Below are positions 46,518 to 63,790 of a DNA stretch of 64,000 nt, one piece after another. Source of the stretch: Alviniconcha marisindica (lineage: Eukaryota > Mollusca > Gastropoda > Provannidae); the NCBI GenBank assembly GCA_018857735.1, contig JABMCL010003902.1:147501-211500 (forward strand), in the 5' to 3' direction. How positions within the stretch are numbered: position 1 is the stretch's first letter; each line of letters starts with the position of its first letter. Under the pieces are notes generated by a model. The model saw nothing but the letters and a program-made list of their open reading frames with translations. It was not told where the DNA came from and searched no databases. Position numbers and translations under genes: made by a program.

Positions 46518-48039
46518 GTAAGGTCTTCGCAGACTTTGTGAAAAGAAAGTGAAAAACTACCCCCAAAATCAATGGCCCGACAATTTTTTCCTACACTGAG
46601 CTCAGTTCTATGAAATGTTCACTGTCAGTGTCATTATATCTGAAACAGTGATACTGATACTGTGATAGGAATCAGACATATGCATTAACTTGATTAAGTA
46701 TTTTGAATCAACCACAGGGGGCGGGAGAATGGGGGGGGGGGGGGTATGGTTTCTGTCTGCCAAAATTTGAATTAAAAAATCTTGCTTGATCTTCTGTCCA
46801 GTTTTTTCCTTTGTCTCTTGTGCCATTTTTTCCACCAAGTTGAATTATCAGTCATCCACATAAAGAAGGGAAGATTTCATGTGACATTTTTTGGCCAGTG
46901 CAGGTTTCATATTATATCTGTTAATGCCATTTGCTGATTTGGTTGGGAACTAAATTAATTACCAGTGGAAGCAAACTGTAATTGGCGTAAACAGAGATCA
47001 TCCCGGTAAGATCAGGGGGTCATTTAACTGGATTTGGAATGGAATGCAAGGTATTTGTTGTAAATGTAATACTAGTATAATATTATTTATAATAATTAAT
47101 ACATACATTATGTCTGCCTGCCTCAGGAGCAGTGCTAATAAAATCTGAGTTGTAATATGTAACTCTGCCATTGTACCAACATAAGCTCTATTCTGTACCA
47201 GATACATGATTAATGATCAACATGCACTAAGTCTACAGAATAATGTAGGTTGGCCATTCATAAAACTAACTGGTGGTGGTGTAAAAAACACACGATATAA
47301 GGTATAAATAGCTGGCTCCATTGATTGATTGCCGGGTGGAGAAAGGCATGGAAAGAGGAAGCACTTCACAATCTTCTTTGAAAGGATGAGAGAGGGCCAT
47401 TGTCAATCAGACGAGAACTGGAACTGTTACAAAGGCAGCATTGGGGAAACTTCTGAGAGAGGTGGTGGAGTGTATTGTGGAGCATATTAATTATTATAGG
47501 TTTTTGATAGATCTATAGATCATAAATTTTGAACTGAACTGAACTGGCAGAATAATCCATGTGAAGATAGGAATAATAATGGTTAATGATGATCTCCAGT
47601 GTTTAATGCTGATGTCTCAAACCTCAGTGGCTCAGACAGTCAGAGTGCAGAGTACACTCCTGCACACTCGGTAGAATAGTAAGATTGTTTCATGTTTGTC
47701 TACTGATGTTGACCATTTTTCGACTCCCAACAGGTGGGCAATGCTGCGTTGAAGAAGATGCACGACATTCTCTCACTCGAAGATGTGGAACGGATCATGG
47801 ACGAGACACGGGAAGGAATCGAGGTGCAACAGGAAATTGATGCTCTGCTGTCCGGAGGCCTTTCACAGCAGGACGAAGATGACGTCATGGCTGAGTTGGA
47901 TGAAATCCTTGCTCAAGGACAGGGAGATGTTAACTTGCCTGATGTTCCTGTGGATGAAGTTGGGGACAGAGAAAGAGTGCCAGCAAAGAAGAGGAAAGAG
48001 GAAGTTCGGGAGCAGAGAGAAGCTGTGGCAGCAACATAA
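46191..48039 (+). CDS. CHMP6: CHMP6 / VPS20, ESCRT-III subunit, complete gene (2 exons)
   Basis: CHMP6 links ESCRT-II to ESCRT-III: it binds VPS25 and nucleates CHMP4 polymers that bud and cut vesicles into endosomes, and also act in cytokinesis and membrane repair. Exon 1 is 46191-46517 and exon 2 is 47734-48039, joined in phase 0 to 210 aa (human is about 200). MGNLFGKK at the N-terminus gives a myristoylation-type Gly2. Basic helices follow (SRVTEQDKAVLQLKQQRDKL, QKKVLAQLDRDRDVARKLL, KDKAKLMLRKKKFQ), then the acidic C-terminal half with IMDETREGIEVQQEIDALLS and DEDDVMAELDEIL. LPDVP at 177-181 matches the type-2 MIT-interacting motif that recruits VPS4. The start sits in a good context (actaaaATGG). 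No defect is visible. Confidence 0.97.
47325..47550 (+). mobile_element. CTGAA-tailed SINE-like repeat in the CHMP6 intron
   Basis: Contains 'ggaaagaggaagcacttcac', 'gagagagggccattgtcaat' and 'ttctgagagaggtggtggag', and ends in 'ttgaactgaactgaactgg'. It matches 8395-8575 with several indels. Confidence 0.65.
47734..48039 (+). CDS. CHMP6: CHMP6 exon 2 (residues 110-210 and stop)
   Basis: Begins after 'cgactcccaacag' with VGNAALKKMHDILSLEDVER and ends in REQREAVAAT and TAA. It holds the regulatory acidic helices and the VPS4-binding LPDVP motif. The 1216-bp intron before it contains a G run at 46731-46744 and the CTGAA-tailed repeat at 47325-47550. Confidence 0.96.
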   Translation: MGNAALKKMHDILSLEDVERIMDETREGIEVQQEIDALLSGGLSQQDEDDVMAELDEILAQGQGDVNLPDVPVDEVGDRERVPAKKRKEEVREQREAVAAT

Positions 48040-49740
48040 TGGCTGCCCAGGCCTAACATTGACTGTGATTCTTCATCTGTTGCGTGTTCAGGGGTAATAC
48101 CAGTGGTTCGGTGATCGGCAGGTCACAGAACAAAGAAGAGTACAAGTGGTTCTGCAGTTATATGTATAAATGATAATGGTGAGTATTAACCATCACCATG
48201 ATGGGCAAAGATCAGATCATATTCCACCACAGAGCTTTTTTATTGGTCACACCCTTCCAGGCCAAAGTACCAAGTCTGGGACTCTAGAATCAGGAGAGAT
48301 AGCCAATCAACATAACTGCCGATATCAGTGTTGAAGCGACAGATCCACCCCTCTGTCAGCTTTCGATGCAGGCACTCTTACAATGTTCATACAGCCCCCA
48401 TGTGCAGTCAAACTTGCAAGATCAGTTGATCAACATAATTGCAGGTGTTAAAAATTCCAAACACTGGCGGCCTTACCACTGTTTGGACACCAGAAAATGC
48501 TTTGAACACACACTGATAAAAATGGATAGAGCTGCTCTTAGTCTTACAGCTGCTGTAGCCTCACCAAGACAATGTAACCTAATTTGCTGCAACAGTGCAA
48601 GGGATTAATGAAGTACTAAAACAGAATGTAAACAAAATAAAAATAAAAAATGTAAAAAAATGACACAGTGTCACCGAGACTGAGAAAAGACCACTCTTCT
48701 TTTAAGTTGTCCACTTTTTAAATTGTCACTTTGAGCCACGAGGTAGATGTTTTACAAATTTCCATTATCATTATTAAGACCTCTTTGTTATGGTGGTCTC
48801 TTTCCAAGACTGCTGCTGTCATAAGTCATGATAAGATCAGACTGTCCATATGTTGAAAATCTAACCTAAGATGTATAATATATTATATATATTTATGAAG
48901 AAGCGTTTAGAATCACATCCAACAAAAGTGCAGTGAGTCTGCTGGAGAGTGGAGAATAGCGCTAGATATAAGAACAATAAACAACAATAACAGCAGTAAT
49001 GACAAGATAATGATCCCTTGAAACCACTTTTTGTCTGCTTGTTTGTTTGTTATGGTGGTCACCCTGATATAACCATAATGGTTGACTGGGCATAAAACAC
49101 TAATTTACTTACTTGTTGCGGTGGTGTGTAGTCAATGCCTTCCTCTGCCTGTGCCAAAGACCATTTATCAATGGGATAAAAGTATATGCAGATACATAAA
49201 TCAGAGTGCAAGATAAGTATGCAGAAAAAAGAAAAAGAAGAAGCAAGAAACAGGGATAAAAACTGCTCTCTTTTGGGAACTGTGGCAGAGATGCAAGGAT
49301 GGTGGGCCATTTTTGCTAGAGTTGGCGTATTAATTTTGTGCATATATTGTAAGCATTCATTCTCTTGTCACTGGAATTTAAAAGTAAGACTAAAAATGTT
49401 GTGTAATTCACTGATCGTGAGTATGTTATCCACTTTTTTAATTGTGATTTGTCCATTATGCCAGCATGTTGTTTACTTGTAAATTGAACTTGTCCCTATA
49501 TTATTCTTACTGCATGTTAATAATAAGTGCAGTATCTCACCGACAAGGGTGAACACACCATGCTTTACAAGATCAACAAAAGCATATACATAATACCTCC
49601 AAAATAATACACGAACATAATAATTAATATTGTATGCCTCGCACACCAAACCCACTGGCACACACCCACACACAAGGAATGTAACTGAAATGAGAGATGG
49701 GGAGTGAGAGAATTCAGAATTTGAAATCAGTTGTTGTGCT
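48040..49740. other. CHMP6 3' UTR and intergenic sequence
   Basis: 48040-48650 is probably 3' UTR. A LINE/SINE tail-like stretch ('gaatagcgctagatataaga', 'acaataaacaacaataacag') lies at 48950-49000. 49045-49110 ('accataatggttgactgggc') belongs to a short repeat also seen at 54650-54710 and 59625-59680. No further gene was seen. Confidence 0.5.
48635..48646 (+). terminator. Possible CHMP6 polyadenylation signals
   Basis: Two consecutive AATAAA hexamers about 600 nt after the CHMP6 stop, in an A-rich run that could instead be a retroposon tail. Position makes them the best candidates in view. Confidence 0.4.
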
Positions 49741-49754
49741 ATTGTTTGTAGGAT

Positions 49755-49935
49755 CAACCCACAAGGGAGTTAACTGGCGCCTGAAAGACGCCACCCAAGC
49801 ACAGCAACAAAGACCTGAGTTGCCTACGGTAACTCTCACCTGGCATGTGTGTAAATACAGGGTATGGTTGCATTTGTGTGACATCTTTCGACAATTTGAG
49901 CGCTAATCAGCTCCCTTGTGCGTTGATTCTGCTCA
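49755..49935 (-). mobile_element. Dispersed repeat related to 22100-22240
   Basis: On the minus strand it reads 'tttacacacatgccaggtga', 'gagttaccgtaggcaactca' and 'ggtctttgttgctgtgcttg', matching 22127-22185. On the plus strand 49890-49935 ('tttgagcgctaatcagctcc') matches 22203-22240. The two halves are in opposite orientation here, so the copy is rearranged. Confidence 0.5.
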
Positions 49936-50129
49936 AGTGCTCCGGGCTTAGTTCCGTTTTCAACTGTGTTATTGTTTGTAGGATCTAAGTGAATCTTTAA
50001 GTTTAATGCAGCTTTGAAGGCAAGGGAGGAATGGATGTCAGACAGGAGAGAATTTCATTGCTTTGCAGATTTGAAGTATCCTCCATGTGTTAGCAGAAGA
50101 ACAAGGCTGACTGGAAGGGGTGTACATAG

Positions 50130-50390
50130 TAGACAGTCAAAGACATAGTAGACACCCATAGTTCAGGATCTGTGTGAGAGTTGAGGTGGCCGTAAGACAT
50201 AGCAGACACCCATAGTTCAGGATCTGTGTGAGAGTCGAGGTGGCCGTCCTGGGCTGTCCGTTCTAACGAGCCTTCCAGTTTCCGTGGACTTAAAGCTATA
50301 TTGAACCATGCTTCAGCATTGGTCTCAGCTTGTCTCTAATATGTCAACTGACATCCAAGGACATTAAGCAACACTACCTACCTACCTACG
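50130..50390 (+). mobile_element. Dispersed repeat, 'gaggtggccgtcctgggctg' family
   Basis: Closest relative of 13765-13935 ('aacgagccttccagtttccg', 'aatatgtcaactgacatcca', 'gacattaagcaacac'). Its first roughly 50 bp ('acacccatagttcaggatct') are duplicated in tandem (50153-50195 and 50207-50245). Confidence 0.65.
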
Positions 50391-50394
50391 TAAG

Positions 50395-51990
50395 TGAGGA
50401 GGGGAGGGGGCACTGTTGATCAACGTCTTGGTATTATTCATATAATTCTGTGCCCGTAGATCATGCAGGCCTAAAATACTTTTAAATAGTTATATATATA
50501 CATCAATTGCTGTTCCCCTGCACATTACAGGTGACAATCGCACCCATTTTTTTTTTTTGTGTGTGTGTATAGCTAAGAGGTATTGTTTCTGTTCACAGGA
50601 AGAAAAAAAAAGAAAGAAAAAAAGTGGGGGGTGGGGGGGTTCAATGTTTGTGATAGGTAACAGGTGGTAGCAAAGGGCTCGCTGTCCTGCGTCTTTTTAA
50701 AAGCCCTGCTAGTGGCCTTAAATCTGTTGCAGTACAAGCTAACATAAAGCATGCATGCACATGGCAACAATGGGACAGGTTTGTGAGGGTGTATGTTGCC
50801 TGCATATTATACATCATTCCACACATTGAAAGCCTTGAAAGCAAGGCTATCATTTTGTACATCGGGAGTGTTTTATTTTGGCCGTCAGCGCATAGGGTAT
50901 GGGTGTGTACACAGTAATGACTTTCACGTCTGAATAGATCCCTGCTCAGATCTGCACGCTGGATAGATGACTACACTGTGATTAAAGCCCCGTTTCATTC
51001 AATAGTTCATTTATTTATTTTCTCATCGATCCAGTCATCTTCTTACGTGTATGTCTAGCTACTGATATCTTAATGGTTTAGCCTTGGAAGGGACGCCGGG
51101 AATGTCTCAGTTGCTCCTTACCCCCCTGTCTGGAATCTCAGGGCTGTTATTTGATTCCTCTTTGCTATCTCACCTCTTGTTTTTCTGCCTGCTCTTTCTG
51201 TTTTGTCGTTTTTTTCTTTCTTTCTGCTAATGGTCCATTCTTCTGACTTTTTTTCCAGAAAATTCGCATTTTTCTTTAAGAGTTAGGCTCTTCAGCATTT
51301 CGGATTTTTATATATAAATTAGACGGAATGGTCAGCATGTCCTAGCCGTGCGTGCTCTTTTAACAGGGGTAATATTCAAGGGACTAACTCTTTCGAAAGT
51401 TTGTGTTTGATGTTTGTGTAGGTATGTTTTGTTTTTTGTTTGTGTAGCGATTGGTTTTGTGGATTGACTTTATATGTAAGAAGAGTTTTAAAATGTGCAT
51501 CTGCTTATGACAATAGTTTGATTGTCCTGAGGTGACCATATGCAGCTGACATGACATTAAAATCCAATTACTAACTTCTAATCGGTCAGTGTGTAAGTTT
51601 TATGTGTATATACTTGGGGGGCTTGCTAGTTTATTTGTGTGTGTGTGTGTGTGTGTGTTTTGGGTTGTGACAGCAACAAAGAGCACAGGTGATTCACAGT
51701 GAAAACAGGAAAACATAACTCATTGCATTGTATTCTGAACACTTTTGTGACCTTGATATGGGTCAAGGTCACCCAAGCCATTTAGAGGTTATCATCATGC
51801 AGTTGTGAAGGATCTCACTCACACATCATCCATAAACATGCCTACATTAAAGTCCCATTTCTAGCTTGTAACTGGGTCTTAGAAATGAGATAGTGCATGC
51901 TCAGCCTAGTTTTGTGAAAAGTCTCCCAGATGTTGCAATACAAAAAGCCAAATCAGTATCATTGGCGGGAGCTGCCACAAGTATAATTTT
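50395..51990. other. Gene-free interval with retroelement relic
   Basis: 51120-51500 ('taatggtccattcttctgac', 'gactaactctttcgaaagtt') is an inverted relative of 33060-33620 and 38040-38330, that is, non-LTR element debris. (TG)n occurs at 51633-51658. No exon was recognised. Confidence 0.5.
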
Positions 51991-52007
51991 TGTTGTGAAC
52001 AAAACAC

Positions 52008-52165
52008 ATCTTTTGTTGCGACAAAAGTATCCTTGCAACGACAAAACTTTTGTTGCAACAAAATGCTTGTCGCAGCTGAACATTTTTGTCATAACAACTT
52101 TTGTTGTGACAAAACTGTTGTTGCCACAAGCATACTTTTGTCGCAACAAAAGACGTGTTGTCACA
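52008..52165. repeat. Imperfect 155-bp palindrome of TTTTGTTGCGACAAAA modules
   Basis: The left end 'cttttgttgcgacaaaagta' recurs inverted at the right end ('tacttttgtcgcaacaaaag'), and several smaller hairpins with 'cttttgttgcaacaaaatg' and 'caacttttgttgtgacaaaa' lie between. A single strand could fold into a long, branched hairpin. Confidence 0.85.
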
Positions 52166-52581
52166 GTTTCTGGGAAGCATTCTAATGAGCAATATTTTAA
52201 GTATGATAACAAGTGAGTGTATACAACTTTATATGCTGAAGTCAAATCAATCACATTGCTTGTTTGTATCAAATAAAAAGACCAGATCTTTGCACTCCAG
52301 TCTGTGATTTATGGGTGCATGTTTAATGTTTCTTCAGTTTGCCATGATGGATCAAGTTTTATAAGGTAAAGACTGTTCATTGATCAGTACATGGCTTTTA
52401 AGGTACAATTATGTCATAATTTGATGTTCTTTGCGGTGAAAACAGGAAAATATCACTTTCATTTTGATTTGTATTTCCAAACTTTTTGTTCTTTGCCCAT
52501 CTATCAGTCATAAAACCTGCTTGAGTTCAAACTTTCCATGCACTAATTCTCATGGGGAGCTTACTTCTGAAAGGCCATGCA

Positions 52582-53007
52582 CATAGCTGTCGACCCCTTT
52601 TGGGAGTAAACCTTAGTCCAGAGTTTGTGAACCTGTATTTCCCTTATGCAGGCCAGGGTCTTTGGTTTTTTCGCTGGTAGCAGTGGCGTTTTGAATTCCA
52701 ACCAGCACGTGTGGCAGTGGAAGGAAGAAGCAATGTTGTGCTAAATATGCATGCACAACTTCAAATCTCACTTCTGACAGATTTCTTAGCCTATTGCACT
52801 AGGCCAGTCAGTGTGCACTTGGCAATGGCGTGTGTCTGCTGCTCATTCAACAGTTTTTCAGTCTTTTTGCTCAGTTTAAAACAACAACAAAATCTCATAA
52901 AAATTATGTTTTCCTGTATCCGTTTTCAAGTATGGCCATATCCCCCCAAAATAATGAGAAAAAACCCTGTATTTTAGACTGGTAAACTGTATGGGTTGAC
53001 AGGTATG
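52582..53007. mobile_element. 426-bp TIR element with 6-bp target duplication, copy 2
   Basis: Inverted copy of 40617-41039. Ends are CATAGCTGTCGACCCC...GGGTTGACAGGTATG, flanked by CATGCA on both sides (52576-52581, 53008-53013). Two independent insertions with different 6-bp duplications fix the element boundaries. Confidence 0.85.
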
Positions 53008-53111
53008 CATGCATCCAAGCACTAATTCTCAGGTGAAGCAAACTTCACATAGTAAAAGTTCAACCTCTCCACAGACTAAACATATGAAACAAAAGGATGA
53101 CTCCTATAATT

Positions 53112-53172
53112 TGCATGTTGTGTTTTGTCCTAATAAATAGCGTTCTTTTGAACCTGTTATGTGTTTGGATCT
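53112..53172. mobile_element. Solitary terminus of the fold-back family
   Basis: The stretch 'tttgtcctaataaatagcgt' to 'ttatgtgtttggatct' equals the outer end of the elements at 15703-16385 and 32248-32995. The other arm is not seen nearby. Confidence 0.65.
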
Positions 53173-53559
53173 GTCCACAGACTATTCTTGGATGGAAATT
53201 TCACCAGCTGCATGGACTTGGTTCTGTGGAGTAGTGTTTGATGTCTTTGTCCTAGGTTTCACCCTCATTGGACCTATTATGCGGTTGACTGGGCGGTTAA
53301 AGGGGACACCAAGCAAAGCAGCATCACAGGCCCCATCAACAGTACTGGAATAAAACACAGACTTGCAGATGTTTTTCAATCAAAACAGACTTGCAAATGT
53401 TTTTCAATCAATATTATATAACAATATTTTATGTACTGCATTGGTATGTGAGAAATACCTTCAGCCTTGACAGTGAATCCTCTGAAGATGGCATGTGGCT
53501 GCCTATGTAGGAGAGTAATGAGAGACAGTCACACATGCAGTCACCTCACCCTAAGGAAT

Positions 53560-53800
53560 GCATTTGTCAGTTGGTTGAAGTGTCGCTTTACATCCACAGA
53601 AACTGTAGGCTTATTAGGGATGGGAGCCCAGGATGTCCACCTTGACTTCCACGCAGCTCCTGAACTCTGATTCTCATTGCTGAAGTGTTGCTTCACGTCC
53701 ACAGAAACTGTAGGCTTATTAGGGACGGGAGCCCAGGACGTCCACCTCGATTTTCACACAGCTCCTGAGCTCTGATTCTCATTGTTGAAGTGTTGCTTCA
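53560..53800 (-). mobile_element. Dispersed repeat, tandem pair, minus orientation
   Basis: Two consecutive copies of about 105 bp ('cagaaactgtaggcttatta', 'gggagcccaggacgtccacc', 'cagctcctgagctctgattc'), reverse relatives of 17125-17265. Confidence 0.7.
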
Positions 53801-53924
53801 TTTGTCAGTGTAGAATTGTACAAATATATACTGTGTGCCTTCCAAAGTGTTCAGCTGGAGAATGCTACATCAACATTTAGTGGACACGTGTGTTCAGAAT
53901 ACCATCCTTCCAAAGTCATGTGGT

Positions 53925-54056
53925 CAGTGCTCTTTTTCTTACCAGGCTCCAGCTCTGCCTGGCACCAACTCCATCATTCCACCTGTCAGTTATTTTAAAT
54001 CGTCTTTGAAAATCTTCTTTTTCTTCAAAAAATGTTTCTTCACTCCCATTGCCCTG

Positions 54057-54060
<4 letters not shown>
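53925..54060 (+). pseudogene. Possible LINE ORF2 C-terminal fragment
   Basis: The frame PVSYFKSSLKIFFFFKKCFF resembles the SxxSFKSxLKTxLF ending of LINE reverse-transcriptase proteins. The evidence is a single short motif. A (TG)n run follows at 54060-54090. Sequence from there to 54900 shows no gene. Confidence 0.35.
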
Positions 54061-54092
<32 letters not shown>

Positions 54093-54908
54093 GTATGCAC
54101 TGAATCTTGAAAATGTGTACATTTAAAGAACATGTAACCACTTGGGCATGTACGGGTTAAGCACTGTTAAGTATCCATCGTTATTACTTTTATTATTAAT
54201 GCTGGCAAATAGCACACACACATGTACACACACACGCACAAAATACGCAACACAGAGCATATTTTTTTCCCTTTTTACTCACAAACCGTTTATCACCACA
54301 CTCAATCATTCACGCTGAACTGATGGCATTATGACCAGCATAATAATGGCATACAACCAGCAATCATCTCTGCTCCGTTTAAAAATTAATAACCACTGTC
54401 GTGTCCCTATGTTACAAGCTATGTCACATTCTTTTGACAAAGCTGGAATGAAACGCCAGTTCTGAAACTGAATAGACAGTTTCACCGTTTAACAACAGAA
54501 GTAGTTGTGGTTTGCTTGTGTGGAGAGGAGAGTCAAAACTTGAAGGTATACTGGTCTTCCACTCAACAGAAAAACAATCTATCTAGGTCACTAGTAAGGG
54601 CAATTCCCCCTCCCTTCCCTCCAGAAAACCTCCAGGTAAGCAAGTAACTTGGTGTTTTACGCCCAGTCATCCATTATGGTTATATCAGGGTGAGCTTAGT
54701 ACAGGTAAATAAATTAAAAAAGACAGGTTCAAAACAACAAATGTTACTGAAACTACTAGCGAAAACTTCAAAGTAAGCTTAGAACTATTTCCTTCCAAGA
54801 TGATGTTTCTTTCCGAGAACAAAATATTTCAGGTGAACACAATTCTACAGAATTTTTGGTTTGCTAATGAACCTTACTGTTGATGGATGCAATCAAGTAA
54901 ACTTTTAA

Positions 54909-55124
54909 CCCCTTCACTGCCATGCCACTTGAAAATGACCAGTAAAAGTACAAAATGTGAAACACTTAAGCCTTTTTTTCTTCTTCGCACTGGCATGTGA
55001 AAGGATCTCCATTGAAATGTGTCCGATTGAAAACAGATGTTATAGGACCAGAAAATATACTGTCTGCAGGCGCGTCTGTACATCTTTCAGCCCAAAACTT
55101 TTACAGGCTGGGGCAGTGAAGGGG
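54909..55124 (-). mobile_element. TTAA-flanked MITE (piggyBac-like), copy 2
   Basis: 216 bp with CCCCTTCACTGCC...GGCAGTGAAGGGG ends and TTAA on each side (54905-54908, 55125-55128). The interior ('catctttcagcccaaaactt', 'actggcatgtgaaaggatct') is the reverse complement of copy 1 at 16892-17116, with moderate divergence. Confidence 0.85.
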
Positions 55125-55494
55125 TTAAGTCAAATCATAAATAAATCAGACTGGGAGAATATAATCTGAAACCAAACAGAACACACACACACACAAAAAA
55201 CTTCCATTTGTTCAGACCAAAACAACGGGTGTAGAATGGATCACAAAACAATCCCTTGCTTTGTCTGTAAATTCTACCAATAAAAATGGCAATAAACCTC
55301 TGAAATGCATGCAGTGAGCAAGCATCAAACAGAAACAGGTGTTGAACAAAATGTGATTAGAACAGTTTTTCATGATGTAAATGTTGCATTTTCGCTGCAA
55401 ACAATCTTGCTGAAGACACAAAAATGTCCACTCCTTAAACAACTGCATAGTTCTGGGAAGACTTGAGTCTTGCCAAGCCAGTTAAAAGACAAGT

Positions 55495-55500
55495 TTTATT
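55495..55500 (-). terminator. Possible IDH2 polyadenylation signal
   Basis: Minus-strand AATAAA about 800 nt past the IDH2 stop, the first one found. The intervening region contains a pure G run at about 55806-55833 (poly-C in the transcript). Confidence 0.3.
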
Positions 55501-55801
55501 ATATAATATATAATTTAATACTGCCGTAAACATTCTCAGTGGTTCAAAAAATTTATGAATAAATCTAAAAAAAGGCATTATATGCAACACAAGCTTGCTG
55601 TACACTGCTGCGCCGGTAGCTACTGATACTCACGCAATGGTTTTAGACACAAAGCCTTGTCCATTACATGTCTTTGACTGATCAAACCTGATGTTATCCT
55701 TCATGCAACTGGACAGAATCAACTGTGATCAAAATTACACATCTTCCTGCTCATGAAAAAGGAGAAAAAGAGAAGGAGAAAAAAAGGCAGTGTGGGTGAT
55801 T

Positions 55802-55834
<33 letters not shown>

Positions 55835-56293
55835 TACTCTGAAAATTTCAAAGCACCGCCCGTGTGGAATTTATGCAGTTTCCCAATTTGGACGTGAACA
55901 AAAACGTGCGAGTCATTCCGAGTCTCCTGATCAGACTTGATCATCTGCATACATGGTTCTATCACAGAGGGCGAATTAGTTAATGCCCAGTTCTAAACAT
56001 GGTTAAAAGCTGCCTACGTTTAAAAGTCCTTGAGGGGAAAAACCAAACACCTCCATCATGCACCCCGTCTAAACAGCAAAGGAAGGAAATGCCCCTGGCG
56101 CCAATCCTGACATCACTCGGCGCAACGCCACCCTCCAAGGCCCACAGCTGCTGTCTTCCTCGGAGAGGTTTTGACCCAAGATAAGCCAAGATCGCAGACA
56201 AGCCTGAAGACACCACAGCTACTGACTAAGTTGTGTTGCGGTCGGAGAGCGAGAAGACAGCCAATGGCGATGCGAAACTACTGGTTCGTGCCG

Positions 56294-62657
<6,364 letters not shown>

Positions 62658-62659
62658 CT

Positions 62660-63790
62660 GGCAAAAGCATTCATGGCCTCCGTATAGAATATAAGTCACA
62701 AACAAAATTGTCACTGACTGCCAAAAATAGTCAATATTTCAACTAATAAATCAGTCAACAATTTGTCACGGACTGGTAAAGGCAGTCAAGGCCTCAGTAT
62801 AGAATATAAGTCACAAACAAAATTGTCACTGACTGCCAAAAATAGTCAATATTTCAACTAACAAATCAGTCAACAATTTGTCATGGACTGGTAAAGGCAG
62901 TCAAGGCCTCAGTATACAATATAAGTTACTAACAAAATTGTCACTGACTGGCAAAAATAGTCAATATTTCAACTAACAAATCAGTCAACAATTTGTCATG
63001 GACTGGCAAAGGTAGTCAAAACCTCATTAATACAATTTAAGTCACTAGCAAAATTGTCACTGACAGTCAATATTGTCACTGACAATACAAAAACAGTCAA
63101 TATTCCAACTAATAAATCAGTCAAGAATTTGTCACGGACTGGCAAAGGCAGTCAAGGCCTCAGTATAAAATACAAGTCACTAACAAAATTGTCACTGACT
63201 GGCAAAAGTAGTCAATATTTCAACGAATAAATAAGTCAAGAATTTGTCACAGACTGGCAAAGGCAGTCAAGAACTCAGTATAAAATACAAGTCACTAACA
63301 AAAGTGTCACTGACTGGCAAAAATAGTCAATATTTCAACGAATAAATAAGTCAAGAATTTGTCACAGACTGGCAAAGGCAGTCAAGGCCTCAGTATAAAA
63401 TACAAGTCACTAACAAAATTGTCACTGACTGGCAAAAATAGTCAATATTTCAACTAATAAATAAGTCAACAATTTGTCATGGACTGGTAAAGGCAGTATA
63501 AAATACAAGTCACTAACAAAATTGTCACTGACTGGCAAAAATAGTCAATATTTCAACTAATAAATAATTCAAGAATTTGTCACAGACTGGCAAAGGCAGT
63601 CAAGGCCTCAGTATAAAATACAAGTCACTAACAAAATTGTCACTGACTGACAAAAATAGTCAATATTTCAACTAATAACCTAATAAATCAGTCAAGAATT
63701 TTCCATGGACTGGCAAAGGCAGTCAAAGATATCAATATAAAACATAACAAACAAATCAGTCACGAAACTACCATGAACTGGCAAAACTTT
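62660..63790 (-). repeat. About 115-bp minisatellite carrying IDH2 exon a acceptor copies
   Basis: About ten units immediately upstream of exon a in transcript sense. On the minus strand they contain 'gcctttgccag' / TCCGTGACA or TCCATGACA, against the real 'gcttttgccag' / TCCATCACA. A second, related 'tttttgccag' / TCAGTGACA occurs within each unit. The last approximately 210 bases of the window are unique and show no IDH2 exon. Confidence 0.92.
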
